From Nitrospira sp. (GTDB lineage: Bacteria > Nitrospirota > Nitrospiria > Nitrospirales > Nitrospiraceae), in contig CP092079.1 in NCBI GenBank assembly GCA_022226955.1, forward strand, positions 1,012,015-1,076,014: 64,000 nt of DNA, given 5' to 3'. The translations under genes and the position numbers were made by a program. Shown piece after piece: positions 34,029 to 43,945 of this stretch. Under the pieces are notes generated by a model. The model had not been told where the DNA came from and searched no databases. It saw only the letters and a program-made list of their open reading frames with translations. Positions within the stretch are counted from its first letter, which is position 1; every line of letters begins with the position of its first letter.

Positions 34029-35510
34029 ATGGATGAACTCAACGAACAGCGGCAGCAACGCATCAAGAAGCTCGACCAACTGCGGGCCGGCGGCGTGGCG
34101 CCCTACGGCACGCGATTCGAGATCAAAGACCGCGCCGGGCAGCTCATCAAGTTGCATGGTGAAAAATCCAAGGAAGTCCTAGAGGCCGAGAAAGTCAGCT
34201 GTACTTTTGCCGGACGCGTGGTTGCCTTGCGTCGGTTCGGCAAAGCCGGATTTGCGGTCTTGCAGGACGGCGCGGACCGGTTGCAGGTCTACCTCAAGAA
34301 AGATCTCCTCACCGAGCAAGCCTATATGGTGACGGAACAACTCGACCTGGGCGACTGGATCGGCGTAACCGGCACGCTCTTCCGCACGAAAACGAATGAG
34401 TTCACCGTGGAAGTGCGCGAACTCACCTTCTTGAGCAAAGCCCTGCGGCCATTGCCTGAAAAATGGCACGGACTCACCGACGTGGAAACGCGCTACCGGC
34501 AACGCTATGTCGATCTGATTGCCAATCCCGATGTCCACGGCATCTTCGCCATCCGCAGCCAAATCATCGCCGGCATCCGCGCCTACCTAATCGAGCGCGG
34601 ATTCCTGGAAGTCGAAACCCCGATGATGCACCCGATCCCCGGCGGCGCGGCGGCCAAACCCTTTGTGACGCATCATAACGCGCTCGGCGTCGATCTCTAT
34701 TTGCGCATTGCGCCGGAGCTGTACCTCAAGCGGCTCATCGTGGGCGGATTTCCACGCGTGTTTGAAATCAATCGCAACTTCCGCAACGAGGGCATCTCGA
34801 CAATCCACAATCCTGAATTTACGATGCTGGAGTTTTACGTCTCCTACGCGGACTACCAGGATTTGATCGCACTGACCGAGGACATGGTCTCCAGCCTGGC
34901 TCAGCAACTGCTCGGCAAAACCGTCATCGAATACCAAGGCAAGGAGATCACGCTCACGTCGCCCTGGCGCCGCTGGTCCTACCATCAGTCGATCCTGGAA
35001 GTGAACAAGCTGGATGCGTCCGTTCTCCAGGACCGAGACAAGGCCGCCGCCGCGGCAAAAGCCCTCGGCCTTCACATCGATCCCAAAGCCACGCTTTTCA
35101 ATATTGTGAACGAGATCTTCGAGGAGACCGTCGAACCGAACCTCATTCAACCGACCTTCATCACCGATTACCCGATTGAGATCTCTCCCCTCGCGCGGCG
35201 AAAAGATACGAACCCATCCCTCACCGACCGGTTTGAGCTCTACATCGCCGGACGGGAAATCGCGAATGCGTTCTCCGAGTTGAACGACCCACTCGACCAA
35301 CGAGAACGGTTCGAAGGCCAGGCCGCGCAGCGCGAAGCCGGAGACGAAGAAGCCCATCTCGTGGATGAGGACTTCTTGCGCGCCCTGGAATACGGCATGC
35401 CGCCGACCGCCGGTGAAGGCATCGGGATCGACCGCCTCATTATGCTGTTCACCAATCAAGCCTCGATCCGCGACGTCGTCCTCTTCCCCCAACTCCGGCC
35501 GGAGAAATAA
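34029..35510 (+). CDS. lysS: Lysyl-tRNA synthetase (class II)
   Basis: A 493-residue class II enzyme that charges tRNA-Lys. The N-terminal OB fold (about 55-140) reads CTFAGRVVALRRFGKAGFAVLQDG. The catalytic domain has motif 2 FEINRNFRNEG followed by NPEFTMLEFY, and motif 3 GIGIDRLIMLFTNQASIRDV, ending FPQLRPE. Length is standard. It starts 17 bases after prfB, preceded by GACAGGGA. Because LysRS and RF2 are adjacent, translation functions are clustered here. No split or duplication is seen. Confidence 0.98.
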   Translation: MDELNEQRQQRIKKLDQLRAGGVAPYGTRFEIKDRAGQLIKLHGEKSKEVLEAEKVSCTFAGRVVALRRFGKAGFAVLQDGADRLQVYLKKDLLTEQAYMVTEQLDLGDWIGVTGTLFRTKTNEFTVEVRELTFLSKALRPLPEKWHGLTDVETRYRQRYVDLIANPDVHGIFAIRSQIIAGIRAYLIERGFLEVETPMMHPIPGGAAAKPFVTHHNALGVDLYLRIAPELYLKRLIVGGFPRVFEINRNFRNEGISTIHNPEFTMLEFYVSYADYQDLIALTEDMVSSLAQQLLGKTVIEYQGKEITLTSPWRRWSYHQSILEVNKLDASVLQDRDKAAAAAKALGLHIDPKATLFNIVNEIFEETVEPNLIQPTFITDYPIEISPLARRKDTNPSLTDRFELYIAGREIANAFSELNDPLDQRERFEGQAAQREAGDEEAHLVDEDFLRALEYGMPPTAGEGIGIDRLIMLFTNQASIRDVVLFPQLRPEK

Positions 35511-35516
35511 TCGACC

Positions 35517-36794
35517 ATGGCAATGCCGTATGAAATCTTTGTCGGACTGCGCTATCTGCGTGCCAAGCGGCGCAACCGTACGATCTCGCTCAATACCTTC
35601 GTCTCGATCGCCGGCATTACGCTCGGTGTGGCCGCGCTGATCGGCACCGTCGGCATTATGACCGGATTCAAGGAAGACATTCAGGCCAAGATCCTCGGCA
35701 CGACCGCCCATATCATTGTGCAAGACCGGATGAAAGACGGCATGGGCGACTACGAACCGACGACAAAACAAATTGAAGCCGTCCAGGATGTCGTCGCGGC
35801 TACGCCCTTCGTCCTCAAGCAAGTGCTCTTGACCACGCCCAACGGAGTGCAAGGCATCGTCCTCCGCGGGATCGATCCTCAACGGGAAGGCCAGGTCACC
35901 GAACTTGCCAAGAATCTCGGAACCGGCGAGCTGTCGGACCTGAGCAAACCGGTCACCATAAAACAGCCGCCGGCCGATGACCCAACCGGTCCGGCCGTCG
36001 AAACAGAAAAGCCGGGCATCATTCTCGGCAAAGAACTCGCCATGCGCCTCGGCGCATTCGTGGGCGATACGGTCAACGTGGTATCGCCGGTCGGCCCGAT
36101 CAGCGCGATGGGCATGGTACCGAAGATTCGCACCTTTGCCGTCGTCGGCCTCTTTCACTCCGGCATGTACGAATACGATTCCTCCCTAGCCTATATCGAT
36201 CTCGCCGAAGCGCAGAAATTCTTCAACATGGGCGCGACCGTTTCGGGCATCGAAGTCAAAGTTACCGACGTCTTCAGTGCCAACGACATCGCCCACGATA
36301 TCGAAGGCTCGCTGGGATTCGTGTACAGCGCCAGAGATTGGATGCAGATGAACCGCAATCTCTTTTCAGCGCTCAAGCTGGAAAAGACCATGATGTTCCT
36401 TCTGCTGGTCCTGATCACCATCGTCGCCTCGTTCAATATCGTCAGCACCCTCACGATGATCGTGACGGAAAAACAAAAAGAGATCGCGATTCTGAAAGCC
36501 ATGGGCGCCACGCGCAAAAGCATCCGGCGCATCTTCATGCTGAACGGCCTGATCATCGGCTTCAGCGGCACGGCCATCGGCATTCCCCTGGGCTACGCCT
36601 TTCTCTGGCTTATTCAGACCTTTTGGAGCTTCGATCCAACGGTCTACTACATCTCTCGCATTCCGGTGCATGTCCAGGCACTCGATGTCCTGCTCGTCGC
36701 CAGCTCCGCTATTTTCATCAGCTTCGCCGCCACCGTCTATCCATCCCTCCAGGCGGCCAAACTCGAACCAGTCGCGGCACTGCGATACGAATGA
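35517..36794 (+). CDS. LolC/LolE-family lipoprotein-releasing permease
   Basis: A 425-residue permease with four membrane helices: one after the N terminus (TFVSIAGITLGVAALIGTVGI), then a large periplasmic MacB-like domain (about 55-280), and three at the C terminus. The N-terminal FVGLRYLRAKRRNRTISLNTF segment is a LolC/E signature. With LolD it extracts mature lipoproteins from the inner membrane for LolA. The single gene suggests a homodimeric LolCD2-type (LolF-like) transporter. It overlaps lolD by four bases (ATGA), so the two are translationally coupled. Confidence 0.92.
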   Translation: MAMPYEIFVGLRYLRAKRRNRTISLNTFVSIAGITLGVAALIGTVGIMTGFKEDIQAKILGTTAHIIVQDRMKDGMGDYEPTTKQIEAVQDVVAATPFVLKQVLLTTPNGVQGIVLRGIDPQREGQVTELAKNLGTGELSDLSKPVTIKQPPADDPTGPAVETEKPGIILGKELAMRLGAFVGDTVNVVSPVGPISAMGMVPKIRTFAVVGLFHSGMYEYDSSLAYIDLAEAQKFFNMGATVSGIEVKVTDVFSANDIAHDIEGSLGFVYSARDWMQMNRNLFSALKLEKTMMFLLLVLITIVASFNIVSTLTMIVTEKQKEIAILKAMGATRKSIRRIFMLNGLIIGFSGTAIGIPLGYAFLWLIQTFWSFDPTVYYISRIPVHVQALDVLLVASSAIFISFAATVYPSLQAAKLEPVAALRYE

Positions 36795-37501
36795 GCGCCA
36801 TGACCACATCCATGCCACAAGCCAGCGAACAGCACCCAATGATCCGCATTACGAACCTTCACAAGTCCTTCACCATGGGATCGCAAGAACTCACCGTACT
36901 CAAAGGTATCGATCTGGACATCCCTCGCGGGCAGATGGTGGCCATTGTCGGGGCCTCCGGCGCCGGGAAAAGCACGATGCTCCACATCATGGGCATGCTC
37001 GACCGTCCGACAAAAGGCACCGTCTACTTCGACAATCAAGACCTCTTTCAGATGTCCGAAGCGCAGCAGGCCGAATTCCGCAACCGCCGCATCGGCTTCG
37101 TCTTTCAATTCCATCACCTCTTGCCGGAATTCACGGCGCTGGAAAATGCCTGCATGCCGGCGCTCATCCAACGGCGTCCGCTCGAAGAGATCGAGCAGGA
37201 AGCCACCGTCCTGTTGCAAGAAGTCGGACTGGGTCGCCGGCTCCATCATAAGCCAGGAGAATTGTCCGGCGGCGAACAGCAGCGGGTCGCCGTCGCCCGG
37301 GCGCTGCTGCAGAAGCCCGATCTTGTTCTCGCCGATGAGCCGACTGGCAATCTCGACACCCAGACAGGCGAGTCTCTCTTCGGCCTGCTGCGGGATCTGA
37401 ACCGGACCCGCAAGACCACCTTTATTATTGTCACGCACAACGACAAGCTCTCCTCCCAGTCCGACCGCATCATTCACATGCAAGACGGCATGATCGTCTA
37501 A
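36791..37501 (+). CDS. lolD: Lipoprotein-releasing ABC ATPase LolD
   Basis: A 236-residue ABC ATPase energising lipoprotein release. Walker A is GASGAGKST, the signature is LSGGEQQR, Walker B is LVLADEPTGNLD and the His loop is IIVTHNDK. The FVFQFHHLLPEFTALENA Q-loop region fits the LolD/MacB/FtsE group. The start at 36791 overlaps the permease stop. Together with lgt and lnt, the window covers three of the steps in lipoprotein maturation and sorting. A fairly long N-terminal extension (about 16 residues) precedes the conserved start MIRITNLHKSF. Confidence 0.94.
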   Translation: MSAMTTSMPQASEQHPMIRITNLHKSFTMGSQELTVLKGIDLDIPRGQMVAIVGASGAGKSTMLHIMGMLDRPTKGTVYFDNQDLFQMSEAQQAEFRNRRIGFVFQFHHLLPEFTALENACMPALIQRRPLEEIEQEATVLLQEVGLGRRLHHKPGELSGGEQQRVAVARALLQKPDLVLADEPTGNLDTQTGESLFGLLRDLNRTRKTTFIIVTHNDKLSSQSDRIIHMQDGMIV

Positions 37502-37578
37502 GCCTTGACGGATGTGGCCGAGCCCCCTAGACTGCAAAATATTACGGAGTCCTTCGAGCGTCACACGAGGTACGGCCA

Positions 37579-38706
37579 ATGAAACAGGTATTGATTCGAG
37601 CCCTTGGGCTCATCACTCTCCTCTGTATTCCGCATCACGCCTTGGCCGTGGAATTTGCCACCATCGGCCCCCGCGCCGCCGGCATGGGCGGTGCCGGTGT
37701 CGCCATCACTACGGATGCGCTCGCCACCTACTGGAATCCAGCCGGCCTAGCCATGACGCAGACAGTGGATATTCGATTGCAAGCGACCGGCCAAGGCGTC
37801 GATCGCCATGGAGTCCGCCAAGCGTTGCAGGACATTGAAGATTTAGACAAGAACAATACGGCAGCGAATCTCAACCGCGCACAAGATTTGGCGAATCGAC
37901 TCAACCGGCCAGGCGCGTCGTTATCGGCAAGCGGTGCCGCAGGACTCTACTTCAAAGGACATTTTGGCGAGCATGCCTTCGGATTTAACCTGTCGGATGT
38001 GGCAACCGCTGGAAGCTTCTTATCCCGACAGGTGACAAGGCAAGACAATGGCGGGCGAGTCACCTTCGATGGACAGATGGCACTGCGCGGTCTTGAAGCC
38101 AGACAGGCGGCCTTCTCCTATGCCTACGCCTTTGCCGACAAGACCTTTGCCATCGGTGTCACGGCAAAAGCCATTCAAGGAGCCGCCTATGCCGGCTCAG
38201 TAACTATTAATGGGCAGGACATCACGCTCTCCGAGAGTTTCGGCAAATCGAAACTCTCGACCGCCTTCAGTGTCGATGTCGGCGCCATCTACCGTCCCGC
38301 TTCCTGGTTGCGACTCGGTATTGTTGCGAAGGACCTGACTCAACCTGAATTCGATGCTCCAGACGGAACCAAATACAAGATGCTGCCGCAAGTGCGTGGC
38401 GGAATCGCCGTCAACCCCTACTCGTCGCTGACGTTAACGGCCGACATGGATGTGACGTCGAACAAGACCTTTGTTCCTGGAATCAAAAGCCAGGTGCTGA
38501 GCGTCGGCGTCGAGCAAACAATGTTGAATGAGTTTCTCTCGCTCCGCGCCGGAGCCTATAAAAATGTGCAGGATGCGGCCGCGACAATTACCCCGACCGC
38601 GGGCATTGGCCTGAGGGTCTTTGCCTTCAGAGTCGATATCGGTGGCGGGTACGACTTCCGTGAGCGCGGCGCGCTGGCATCTGGTTCTCTCTCTTTGACA
38701 TTCTAA
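37579..38706 (+). CDS. TraF/PorV-like outer-membrane beta-barrel protein
   Basis: A 375-residue exported protein with signal peptide ending at HALA. The start of the mature part carries ATIGPRAAGMGGAGVAITTDA followed by YWNPAGLAM, the hallmark of the TraF_2/PorV/FadL-like barrels. Many amphipathic strands follow, and the last residues SLSLTF end in Phe, as required for BAM-dependent insertion. An inserted helix around 75-110 (DKNNTAANLNRAQDLANRL) is a common plug-like feature. Substrate unknown. It lies about 77 bases after lolD and 16 bases before a lipoprotein gene. Confidence 0.85.
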   Translation: MKQVLIRALGLITLLCIPHHALAVEFATIGPRAAGMGGAGVAITTDALATYWNPAGLAMTQTVDIRLQATGQGVDRHGVRQALQDIEDLDKNNTAANLNRAQDLANRLNRPGASLSASGAAGLYFKGHFGEHAFGFNLSDVATAGSFLSRQVTRQDNGGRVTFDGQMALRGLEARQAAFSYAYAFADKTFAIGVTAKAIQGAAYAGSVTINGQDITLSESFGKSKLSTAFSVDVGAIYRPASWLRLGIVAKDLTQPEFDAPDGTKYKMLPQVRGGIAVNPYSSLTLTADMDVTSNKTFVPGIKSQVLSVGVEQTMLNEFLSLRAGAYKNVQDAAATITPTAGIGLRVFAFRVDIGGGYDFRERGALASGSLSLTF

Positions 38707-38722
38707 TGGTATACTGAGAAAC

Positions 38723-39343
38723 ATGATGTTGCTGAATAGACCGTTTCGACAGATTCTACTGACCGCGACAGTCCTCCTCACCGTCGCCGGTTGCGGAGGC
38801 CTTCAAGAAACCTGGGAAGGCCCAGGCGCGAAGGTCTTTCGTCCTCAATCGATCGCGGTGCTGCCTCCGATGGCCAGCCAATACGACAGCGCGCGCGAAG
38901 ACATTCAGGAAGTCCTGGCGGGATCGCTCAGTAAGACCGGGCGCATCGAGCGGGTCGTTCCGGCCGAGCAAGTCACCGATATTTTTCAAGCCTCGAAAGA
39001 AGCATTCGATTCGCTGGTGTTCTATTTTTCACGTTTGGAGATGACCGGGCAATCCGACAAAGATGCCGCCATCAAGCTGGGGAAATCGCTGAATGTCGAA
39101 TCGTTTCTCGTGATCCGGATCAATGCCTGGGAATATTCGAGAAAAGAAGGCGACAACGTCGGACGAGTCGGGCTGAGCATGCGTCTCGTCGACGCCACGA
39201 CTGGAACGACCGTCTGGAAGGCCAGGCACGAGAAAGCCAGCAGCTATATGTTCTTCAAACCGAATTTGAAGGATGTGGCGGCCGAATTAACCGATGAGAT
39301 GATTAAATACATGCCGCCGTCAACCAGTTCAGGCCGGCGATAG
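38723..39343 (+). CDS. Putative lipoprotein, GNA1162/DUF799-like
   Basis: A 206-residue lipoprotein. The signal runs to the lipobox TVAGC. The mature part has RPQSIAVLPPMASQYDSA, an N-terminal strand-loop typical of CsgG/GNA1162-like lipoproteins, followed by alternating helices and strands and a second strand pair VGLSMRLVDATTGTTVWKAR. These proteins bind to the outer-membrane inner leaflet; the specific job is unknown. It follows the barrel gene by 16 bases. The assignment to DUF799 is by overall pattern and is moderate. Confidence 0.7.
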   Translation: MMLLNRPFRQILLTATVLLTVAGCGGLQETWEGPGAKVFRPQSIAVLPPMASQYDSAREDIQEVLAGSLSKTGRIERVVPAEQVTDIFQASKEAFDSLVFYFSRLEMTGQSDKDAAIKLGKSLNVESFLVIRINAWEYSRKEGDNVGRVGLSMRLVDATTGTTVWKARHEKASSYMFFKPNLKDVAAELTDEMIKYMPPSTSSGRR

Positions 39344-39387
39344 TTCGACTCCTGCTCTCCGCCAGTCTCGCCGAACTCCAAGATCTC

Positions 39388-40197
39388 TTACCTAGACACC
39401 TGATTCATCGCCGTTTTCAAGGACGAGACGAACCGGCCGACGTGCGCCGGCATATCCGGCGACTGCTGATGCGCCGCAATCTGCTTGACGATCGCGCTCC
39501 CGACGATGACCCCGTCCGCCATTGCCGACACCTGCGCGGCATCGTCCGGGGTTGAGACTCCAAACCCAACCGCCACTGAAACCTTCGTGACTTTCTTGAT
39601 CTTGCCGACGTTCTTGCCGACTTCCGCCATATTTTGAATCTTGGCCCCGGTAATGCCGGTGAGCGACACATAGTAGAGAAAGCCTTGCGACTCCTTGGCG
39701 ACATATTCCCGCCGCTCCGTCGTGCTGGTTGGCGCCAACAGGAAAATCAGCCGCAGCCCCGCCGCCGCCGCCGGGCCTTTCAACGGCCCCGCTTCGTCGG
39801 GTGGCATATCGGGCACGATTAACCCATCGACTCCCGCCTCTCCTGCCGCACGGCAAAACGTATCCAGCCCCATGGCATGGATCGAGTTGTAGTAGACCAT
39901 CAACACCATCGGCACCTGCGTTCTGGTCCGAAGCGACGCCATCATGGCCAGGATCTTCCGGAGAGACGTGCCGCTTCGCAAGCCCCGCTCGGCCGCCAGC
40001 TGAATGACCGGGCCATCGGCAATGGGGTCCGAAAAAGGCACCCCCAATTCAATGATGTCCGCCCCTGCCTGCTCGATCTCCAACACCAGCCGCTCAGTGT
40101 CGGCCAGCGTGGGATCGCCGGCCATCAGATAGGCAATCAAGGCTTTCTTCTTCGCCTGGCGCAACCGCTGAAAGGCCGATTCGATCCGTCCGGTCAT
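39388..40197 (-). CDS. trpA: Tryptophan synthase alpha subunit
   Basis: A 269-residue TIM barrel that cleaves indole-3-glycerol phosphate to indole for TrpB. Catalytic residues are in place: Glu in [17 protein letters not shown] and Asp in [11 protein letters not shown]. The GITGAKIQ and [10 protein letters not shown] phosphate loops are present. It is the last gene of the trp operon and overlaps trpB by four bases (ATGA), consistent with the tight alpha-beta complex. Length is standard. Confidence 0.97.
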   Translation of the reverse strand: MTGRIESAFQRLRQAKKKALIAYLMAGDPTLADTERLVLEIEQAGADIIELGVPFSDPIADGPVIQLAAERGLRSGTSLRKILAMMASLRTRTQVPMVLMVYYNSIHAMGLDTFCRAAGEAGVDGLIVPDMPPDEAGPLKGPAAAAGLRLIFLLAPTSTTERREYVAKESQGFLYYVSLTGITGAKIQNMAEVGKNVGKIKKVTKVSVAVGFGVSTPDDAAQVSAMADGVIVGSAIVKQIAAHQQSPDMPAHVGRFVSSLKTAMNQVSR

Positions 40198-41387
40198 AGC
40201 GTCACTCCTCGCATCCGCGCCACTTGCTGCACATCCTTGTCTCCACGGCCGGAAAGATTGGCGATGATGACGCTGGACTTTTTCAACGTCGGCGCCAGCT
40301 TGATAACTTCAGCGATGGCATGAGCGCTTTCCAGCGCCGGCACAATTCCTTCCGCCGTCGCCAGCAGATCGAATGCCGCCATCGCTTCATCATCGGTCGC
40401 GTACGTGTACTGAATGCGTTTCAAATCGTGATACAGGCTGTGCTCCGGTCCCACCGCCGCATAATCCAGCCCCGCCGAGACCGAATGCGTTAAATTAATC
40501 TGGCCATCCTCATCCTGGAGGAGATAGGTCATCGTGCCTTGCAGCACGCCGGGCTTTCCCCCGAAGAATCGCGCCGCATGCTTTCCGCTTTCGATACCAG
40601 TGCCTCCCGCCTCAACGCCGATCATCTTGACCTTCTTGTCGCCAAGAAAGGCATGAAATAATCCAATCGAATTGCTCCCTCCACCGACACAGGCCACCAG
40701 ATAGTCCGGCAGCTTTCCTTCCGCGGCAAGAATCTGCTTACGGGCTTCCTGCCCGATGATCGCCTGAAAGTCACGAATCATCATCGGATAGGGATGCGCG
40801 CCCAGCACCGACCCGAGGATGTAATGCGTCGTGCGCACATTCGTCGTCCAGTCGCGCATGGCCTCGCTGATGGCGTCCTTGAGCGTCCGGCTCCCGGCAT
40901 CGACGCCGGTGACTTTCGCTCCGAGCAAGCGCATGCGGAACACGTTCAGCGCCTGCCGCTGCATATCCTCGGTGCCCATGTAAATTTCGCATTCCAGGCC
41001 AAACATCGCAGCCGCCGTCGCGGTGGCGACGCCATGCTGACCCGCGCCGGTTTCGGCGATGATCCTGGGCTTCTTCATTCGCATAGCCAGCAACACCTGG
41101 CCGATCGCATTGTTAATTTTGTGCGCGCCGGTGTGGCAAAGGTCTTCCCGCTTCAGATAGATCTTGGCTCCGCCCAGCTTCTTAGTCAGCCGGGAGGCAT
41201 GGTAGAGCGATGTCGGCCGGCCGACATATTGCTTGAGATAATAGGCCAGCTCCGCGCGGAAGCCGCGATCTTTTCTGGCTGCCGCATATTCCTGCTCCAG
41301 TTCAAGCAGCGCCGGCATGAGCGTTTCCGGCACATAGCGGCCGCCATAGGGGCCGAATCGTCCATGGCTGTCGGGAACTTTCTTCAT
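40194..41387 (-). CDS. trpB: Tryptophan synthase beta subunit
   Basis: A 397-residue PLP enzyme joining indole and serine into tryptophan. The PLP lysine is Lys90 in [25 protein letters not shown] is the next conserved block, with the catalytic Glu, and [11 protein letters not shown] binds the phosphate. I chose the ATG at 41387, beginning [21 protein letters not shown], which matches TrpB1-type N termini. An upstream in-frame extension is not supported. It lies 47 bases after the trpF stop and overlaps trpA. Confidence 0.97.
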   Translation of the reverse strand: MKKVPDSHGRFGPYGGRYVPETLMPALLELEQEYAAARKDRGFRAELAYYLKQYVGRPTSLYHASRLTKKLGGAKIYLKREDLCHTGAHKINNAIGQVLLAMRMKKPRIIAETGAGQHGVATATAAAMFGLECEIYMGTEDMQRQALNVFRMRLLGAKVTGVDAGSRTLKDAISEAMRDWTTNVRTTHYILGSVLGAHPYPMMIRDFQAIIGQEARKQILAAEGKLPDYLVACVGGGSNSIGLFHAFLGDKKVKMIGVEAGGTGIESGKHAARFFGGKPGVLQGTMTYLLQDEDGQINLTHSVSAGLDYAAVGPEHSLYHDLKRIQYTYATDDEAMAAFDLLATAEGIVPALESAHAIAEVIKLAPTLKKSSVIIANLSGRGDKDVQQVARMRGVTL

Positions 41388-41434
41388 TGCGCGCTTCAAT
41401 CCTTTCAGAAGATGACGGAGTATAAACGGGCGCT

Positions 41435-42061
41435 TCAGACCGACACAAGCCGGGCGGCTCGAATGAAGGCCTGTACCTTGGCATGATCTTTCTGGCCTGG
41501 CCGCAGCTCCACCCCGCTGCTCACATCGACGCCATATGGACGGACTTGCCGAATGGCCTCTCCCACATTCTCGGGAGTGAGCCCACCGGCAAGAAGCACC
41601 CGCGACGCGCGCGCCGCTTCGGCCGCCAAGGTCCAGTCGATAGTCTGTCCCGTGCCACCGTAGGCCTGATCGGAAAAAGCATCCAGGACAAATGCGCGGA
41701 CGTTTGCGCGCCCTTGAAACTCGGCCAGCGCCAAAAACGACCCGCGGTCTTTGAGCCGCAGGGCTTTCATGGACGGACGCCCGAGCCCTTCGCAGTAGGC
41801 CGCCGACTCGTCGCCATGCAGCTGCGCCACGGTCAACCCACACTCATCCATCAGGCGCCGGACAACGGCGGCCTCTTCGTTCACAAATACGCCGACCGCC
41901 GCCACGAAGAGCGGGAGTCCGTCGATGATTCGCTTGACGGCTGCCGCTTCGACGAAACGCGGACTCTTGCGATACATGATAAAGCCGAGCGCATCGGCTC
42001 CAGCCTCGACGGCGATCCGCGCATCGTCTTCGTTGGTGATCCCGCAGATTTTTATGTTCAC
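41435..42061 (-). CDS. trpF: Phosphoribosylanthranilate isomerase
   Basis: A 208-residue TIM barrel catalysing the Amadori step of tryptophan synthesis. The start [14 protein letters not shown] carries the catalytic Cys, and DVSSGVE near the C terminus is the phosphate/Asp region; LHGDES and [13 protein letters not shown] are typical. The start is taken as the GTG at 42061, 31 bases after the trpC stop; a longer frame overlaps trpC and does not match the family. No strong ribosome site is seen, so translation may depend on coupling with trpC. Confidence 0.93.
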   Translation of the reverse strand: MNIKICGITNEDDARIAVEAGADALGFIMYRKSPRFVEAAAVKRIIDGLPLFVAAVGVFVNEEAAVVRRLMDECGLTVAQLHGDESAAYCEGLGRPSMKALRLKDRGSFLALAEFQGRANVRAFVLDAFSDQAYGGTGQTIDWTLAAEAARASRVLLAGGLTPENVGEAIRQVRPYGVDVSSGVELRPGQKDHAKVQAFIRAARLVSV

Positions 42062-42092
42062 GTGGATGGCGTCGCTTTCATTGGAACCGGCA

Positions 42093-42902
42093 TCACACCG
42101 TGGTCCCGCGCAATTCGGCAATCTTCTTCTCGATACTCTCGGACTTAATCAGCGACTCTCCGACCAGCATGGCATGCACACCGGCTTCGGCCAATTTCAC
42201 CACATGATCCCGCGTGTGGATGCCGCTTTCGCTGACAATGATCTTGTCGGACGGAATGCGCGCCGCCAAGCGGAAGGTCACTCCGAGATCCGTTGTAAAG
42301 GTCTTAAGGTCCCGATTATTGATGCCGATCAGGCGGGCCGTCGGAATCCATTCCAACACCGTATCCAGTTCGCGCTCATGATGCGTCTCGAACAGCGTGT
42401 CCATCTTCAATTCGGTGGCAAGAGCGTGAAAGTCGATGAGCTGGCGTTTCTCCAGCGCCGCCACAATCAAAAGCACCGCATCGGCGCCATGCGCCCTGGC
42501 TTCATAAAACTGGATATCCCCTACCATAAATTCTTTGTCCAGCGCCGGCATGGGAAGGGCTTTTTTGATCTCAGCCAGATAACTCAGGTCGCCCTGGAAG
42601 AAATCCTTATCGGTCAAGACCGACAAGGCGGAGGCCCCATGGTCATGGTACGAACGGGCGATGCGAAGATAGTCGAAATTTTCGGAAAACTCCGGGCGCA
42701 ACAGGCCAAGGCTCGGCGAGGCTTTCTTCACCTCCGCAATCAGCGCCGGGCTCGACGCCGTCCGCGTGGCATCGAGCGTCACGGCAAACCCCATGGGCGG
42801 CGGCGCATCTCGAATAGCCGATTTCAGATCCGCCAGATAGCCGCGGCTCTGCTTGTGCCGAAGTTCCGCTTTTTTATGCTCAAGAATCTGATCCAGAATC
42901 AT
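42093..42902 (-). CDS. trpC: Indole-3-glycerol phosphate synthase
   Basis: A 269-residue TIM barrel that closes the indole ring. Key residues are visible: PALIAEVKKASPSLG with the catalytic Lys, LTDKDFFQGDLSYL, KEFMVGDIQFYEA, INNRDLKTF and SESGIHTRD. It stands between trpD and trpF, separated from trpD by three bases. It is not fused with TrpF as in enterobacteria. Standard length. Confidence 0.97.
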   Translation of the reverse strand: MILDQILEHKKAELRHKQSRGYLADLKSAIRDAPPPMGFAVTLDATRTASSPALIAEVKKASPSLGLLRPEFSENFDYLRIARSYHDHGASALSVLTDKDFFQGDLSYLAEIKKALPMPALDKEFMVGDIQFYEARAHGADAVLLIVAALEKRQLIDFHALATELKMDTLFETHHERELDTVLEWIPTARLIGINNRDLKTFTTDLGVTFRLAARIPSDKIIVSESGIHTRDHVVKLAEAGVHAMLVGESLIKSESIEKKIAELRGTTV

Positions 42903-42905
42903 GCG

Positions 42906-43922
42906 TCATGCCACCTTGTTCGTCCAGGCCACGAGTCGATCAAGCTTGTCCGCCGCAGCGCCCGAGTCGAGCGCCTGCCGGGCGATCCGCAATCCGTCTT
43001 GCAACGTCCTGGCCTGCTGCCCCGCGACAATGGCAGCCGCGGCATTCAGACAGACGATGTCGCGTTTCGGCCCTTTCTTCCCTTGCAGAATGTCTCGCGC
43101 GATCCGGGCATTCTCTTCCGGTGTTCCCCCGGCGATTTCCTTTTTATGGACACGGGGCAGATCGACTTCCTCGGGCGTGACAAAATAGTTCGACACCACC
43201 CCGCTTTTCCCTTCGGAGACTTTCGTCCGATCGCAAATCGTCAGCTCATCGAGGCCGTCCATCCCGTGCAAGACGAAGCAATGTTGAGATCCCAGCTGCA
43301 CCAGCACTTTGGCCATGACGTCCGTCAGATTCGCATCGTAGACGCCAAGCACTTGGTGCGTGGCCCCGGCAGGATTGGTCAACGGGCCGAGGACATTCAA
43401 GAGCGTGCGAATTCCCATCTCCTGTCTCGATCCGGCGCAGGCTTTCATCGCGCCATGAAAGAGCGGGGCAAACAGGAAACCGATGCCGACTTCATCGATG
43501 CAATCCGCCACGCGCGCCGGCTGAAGATCGATCTTCACGCCGAGGGCGCTCAATACGTCCGCGCTCCCCGACTTGGACGACACCGACCGATTTCCATGTT
43601 TAGCCACCGTCAGTCCGGCGCCCGCCACCACAAACGCCGCCGTCGTCGAGATATTGAACGTATGCCCGCCGTCGCCGCCGGTGCCGCAGGTATCGAGGAC
43701 GATCGCGCTGCCTACTTGGATGCGCGCGGCGCGGGCGCGCATCGCGCGGGCCGAACCGGCAATCTCATCCACTGTCTCGCCTTTCTGGCGAAGCCCCATG
43801 AGATACGCGCCGATCTGCGCCGGGGTGGCCGCGCCGTCCATAATCTCGGACAGCACCTCTTCCGCTTCCTGTTCAGAAAGGTCGATGCGGTCGGCCAGTT
43901 TCGCGATGGCGTCTTTGATCAT
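42906..43922 (-). CDS. trpD: Anthranilate phosphoribosyltransferase
   Basis: A 338-residue enzyme transferring phosphoribose to anthranilate. The PRPP loop CGTGGDGGHTFNIST is intact, and AKHGNRSVSSKSGSADVLSALG follows, giving the anthranilate-side residues. The N-terminal four-helix domain (SEQEAEEVLSEIMDGAATPAQ) is normal. It is third in the operon, about 23 bases after trpG. Not fused to TrpG. Confidence 0.97.
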   Translation of the reverse strand: MIKDAIAKLADRIDLSEQEAEEVLSEIMDGAATPAQIGAYLMGLRQKGETVDEIAGSARAMRARAARIQVGSAIVLDTCGTGGDGGHTFNISTTAAFVVAGAGLTVAKHGNRSVSSKSGSADVLSALGVKIDLQPARVADCIDEVGIGFLFAPLFHGAMKACAGSRQEMGIRTLLNVLGPLTNPAGATHQVLGVYDANLTDVMAKVLVQLGSQHCFVLHGMDGLDELTICDRTKVSEGKSGVVSNYFVTPEEVDLPRVHKKEIAGGTPEENARIARDILQGKKGPKRDIVCLNAAAAIVAGQQARTLQDGLRIARQALDSGAAADKLDRLVAWTNKVA

Positions 43923-43945
43923 GGGAAACGGATAATCCGGTCAGG

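Noticed and set aside
34587-36158. A 523-codon minus-strand frame across lysS and lolC/E
   Set aside because: Antisense to two certain genes, with His/Arg/Asp-rich shadow composition.
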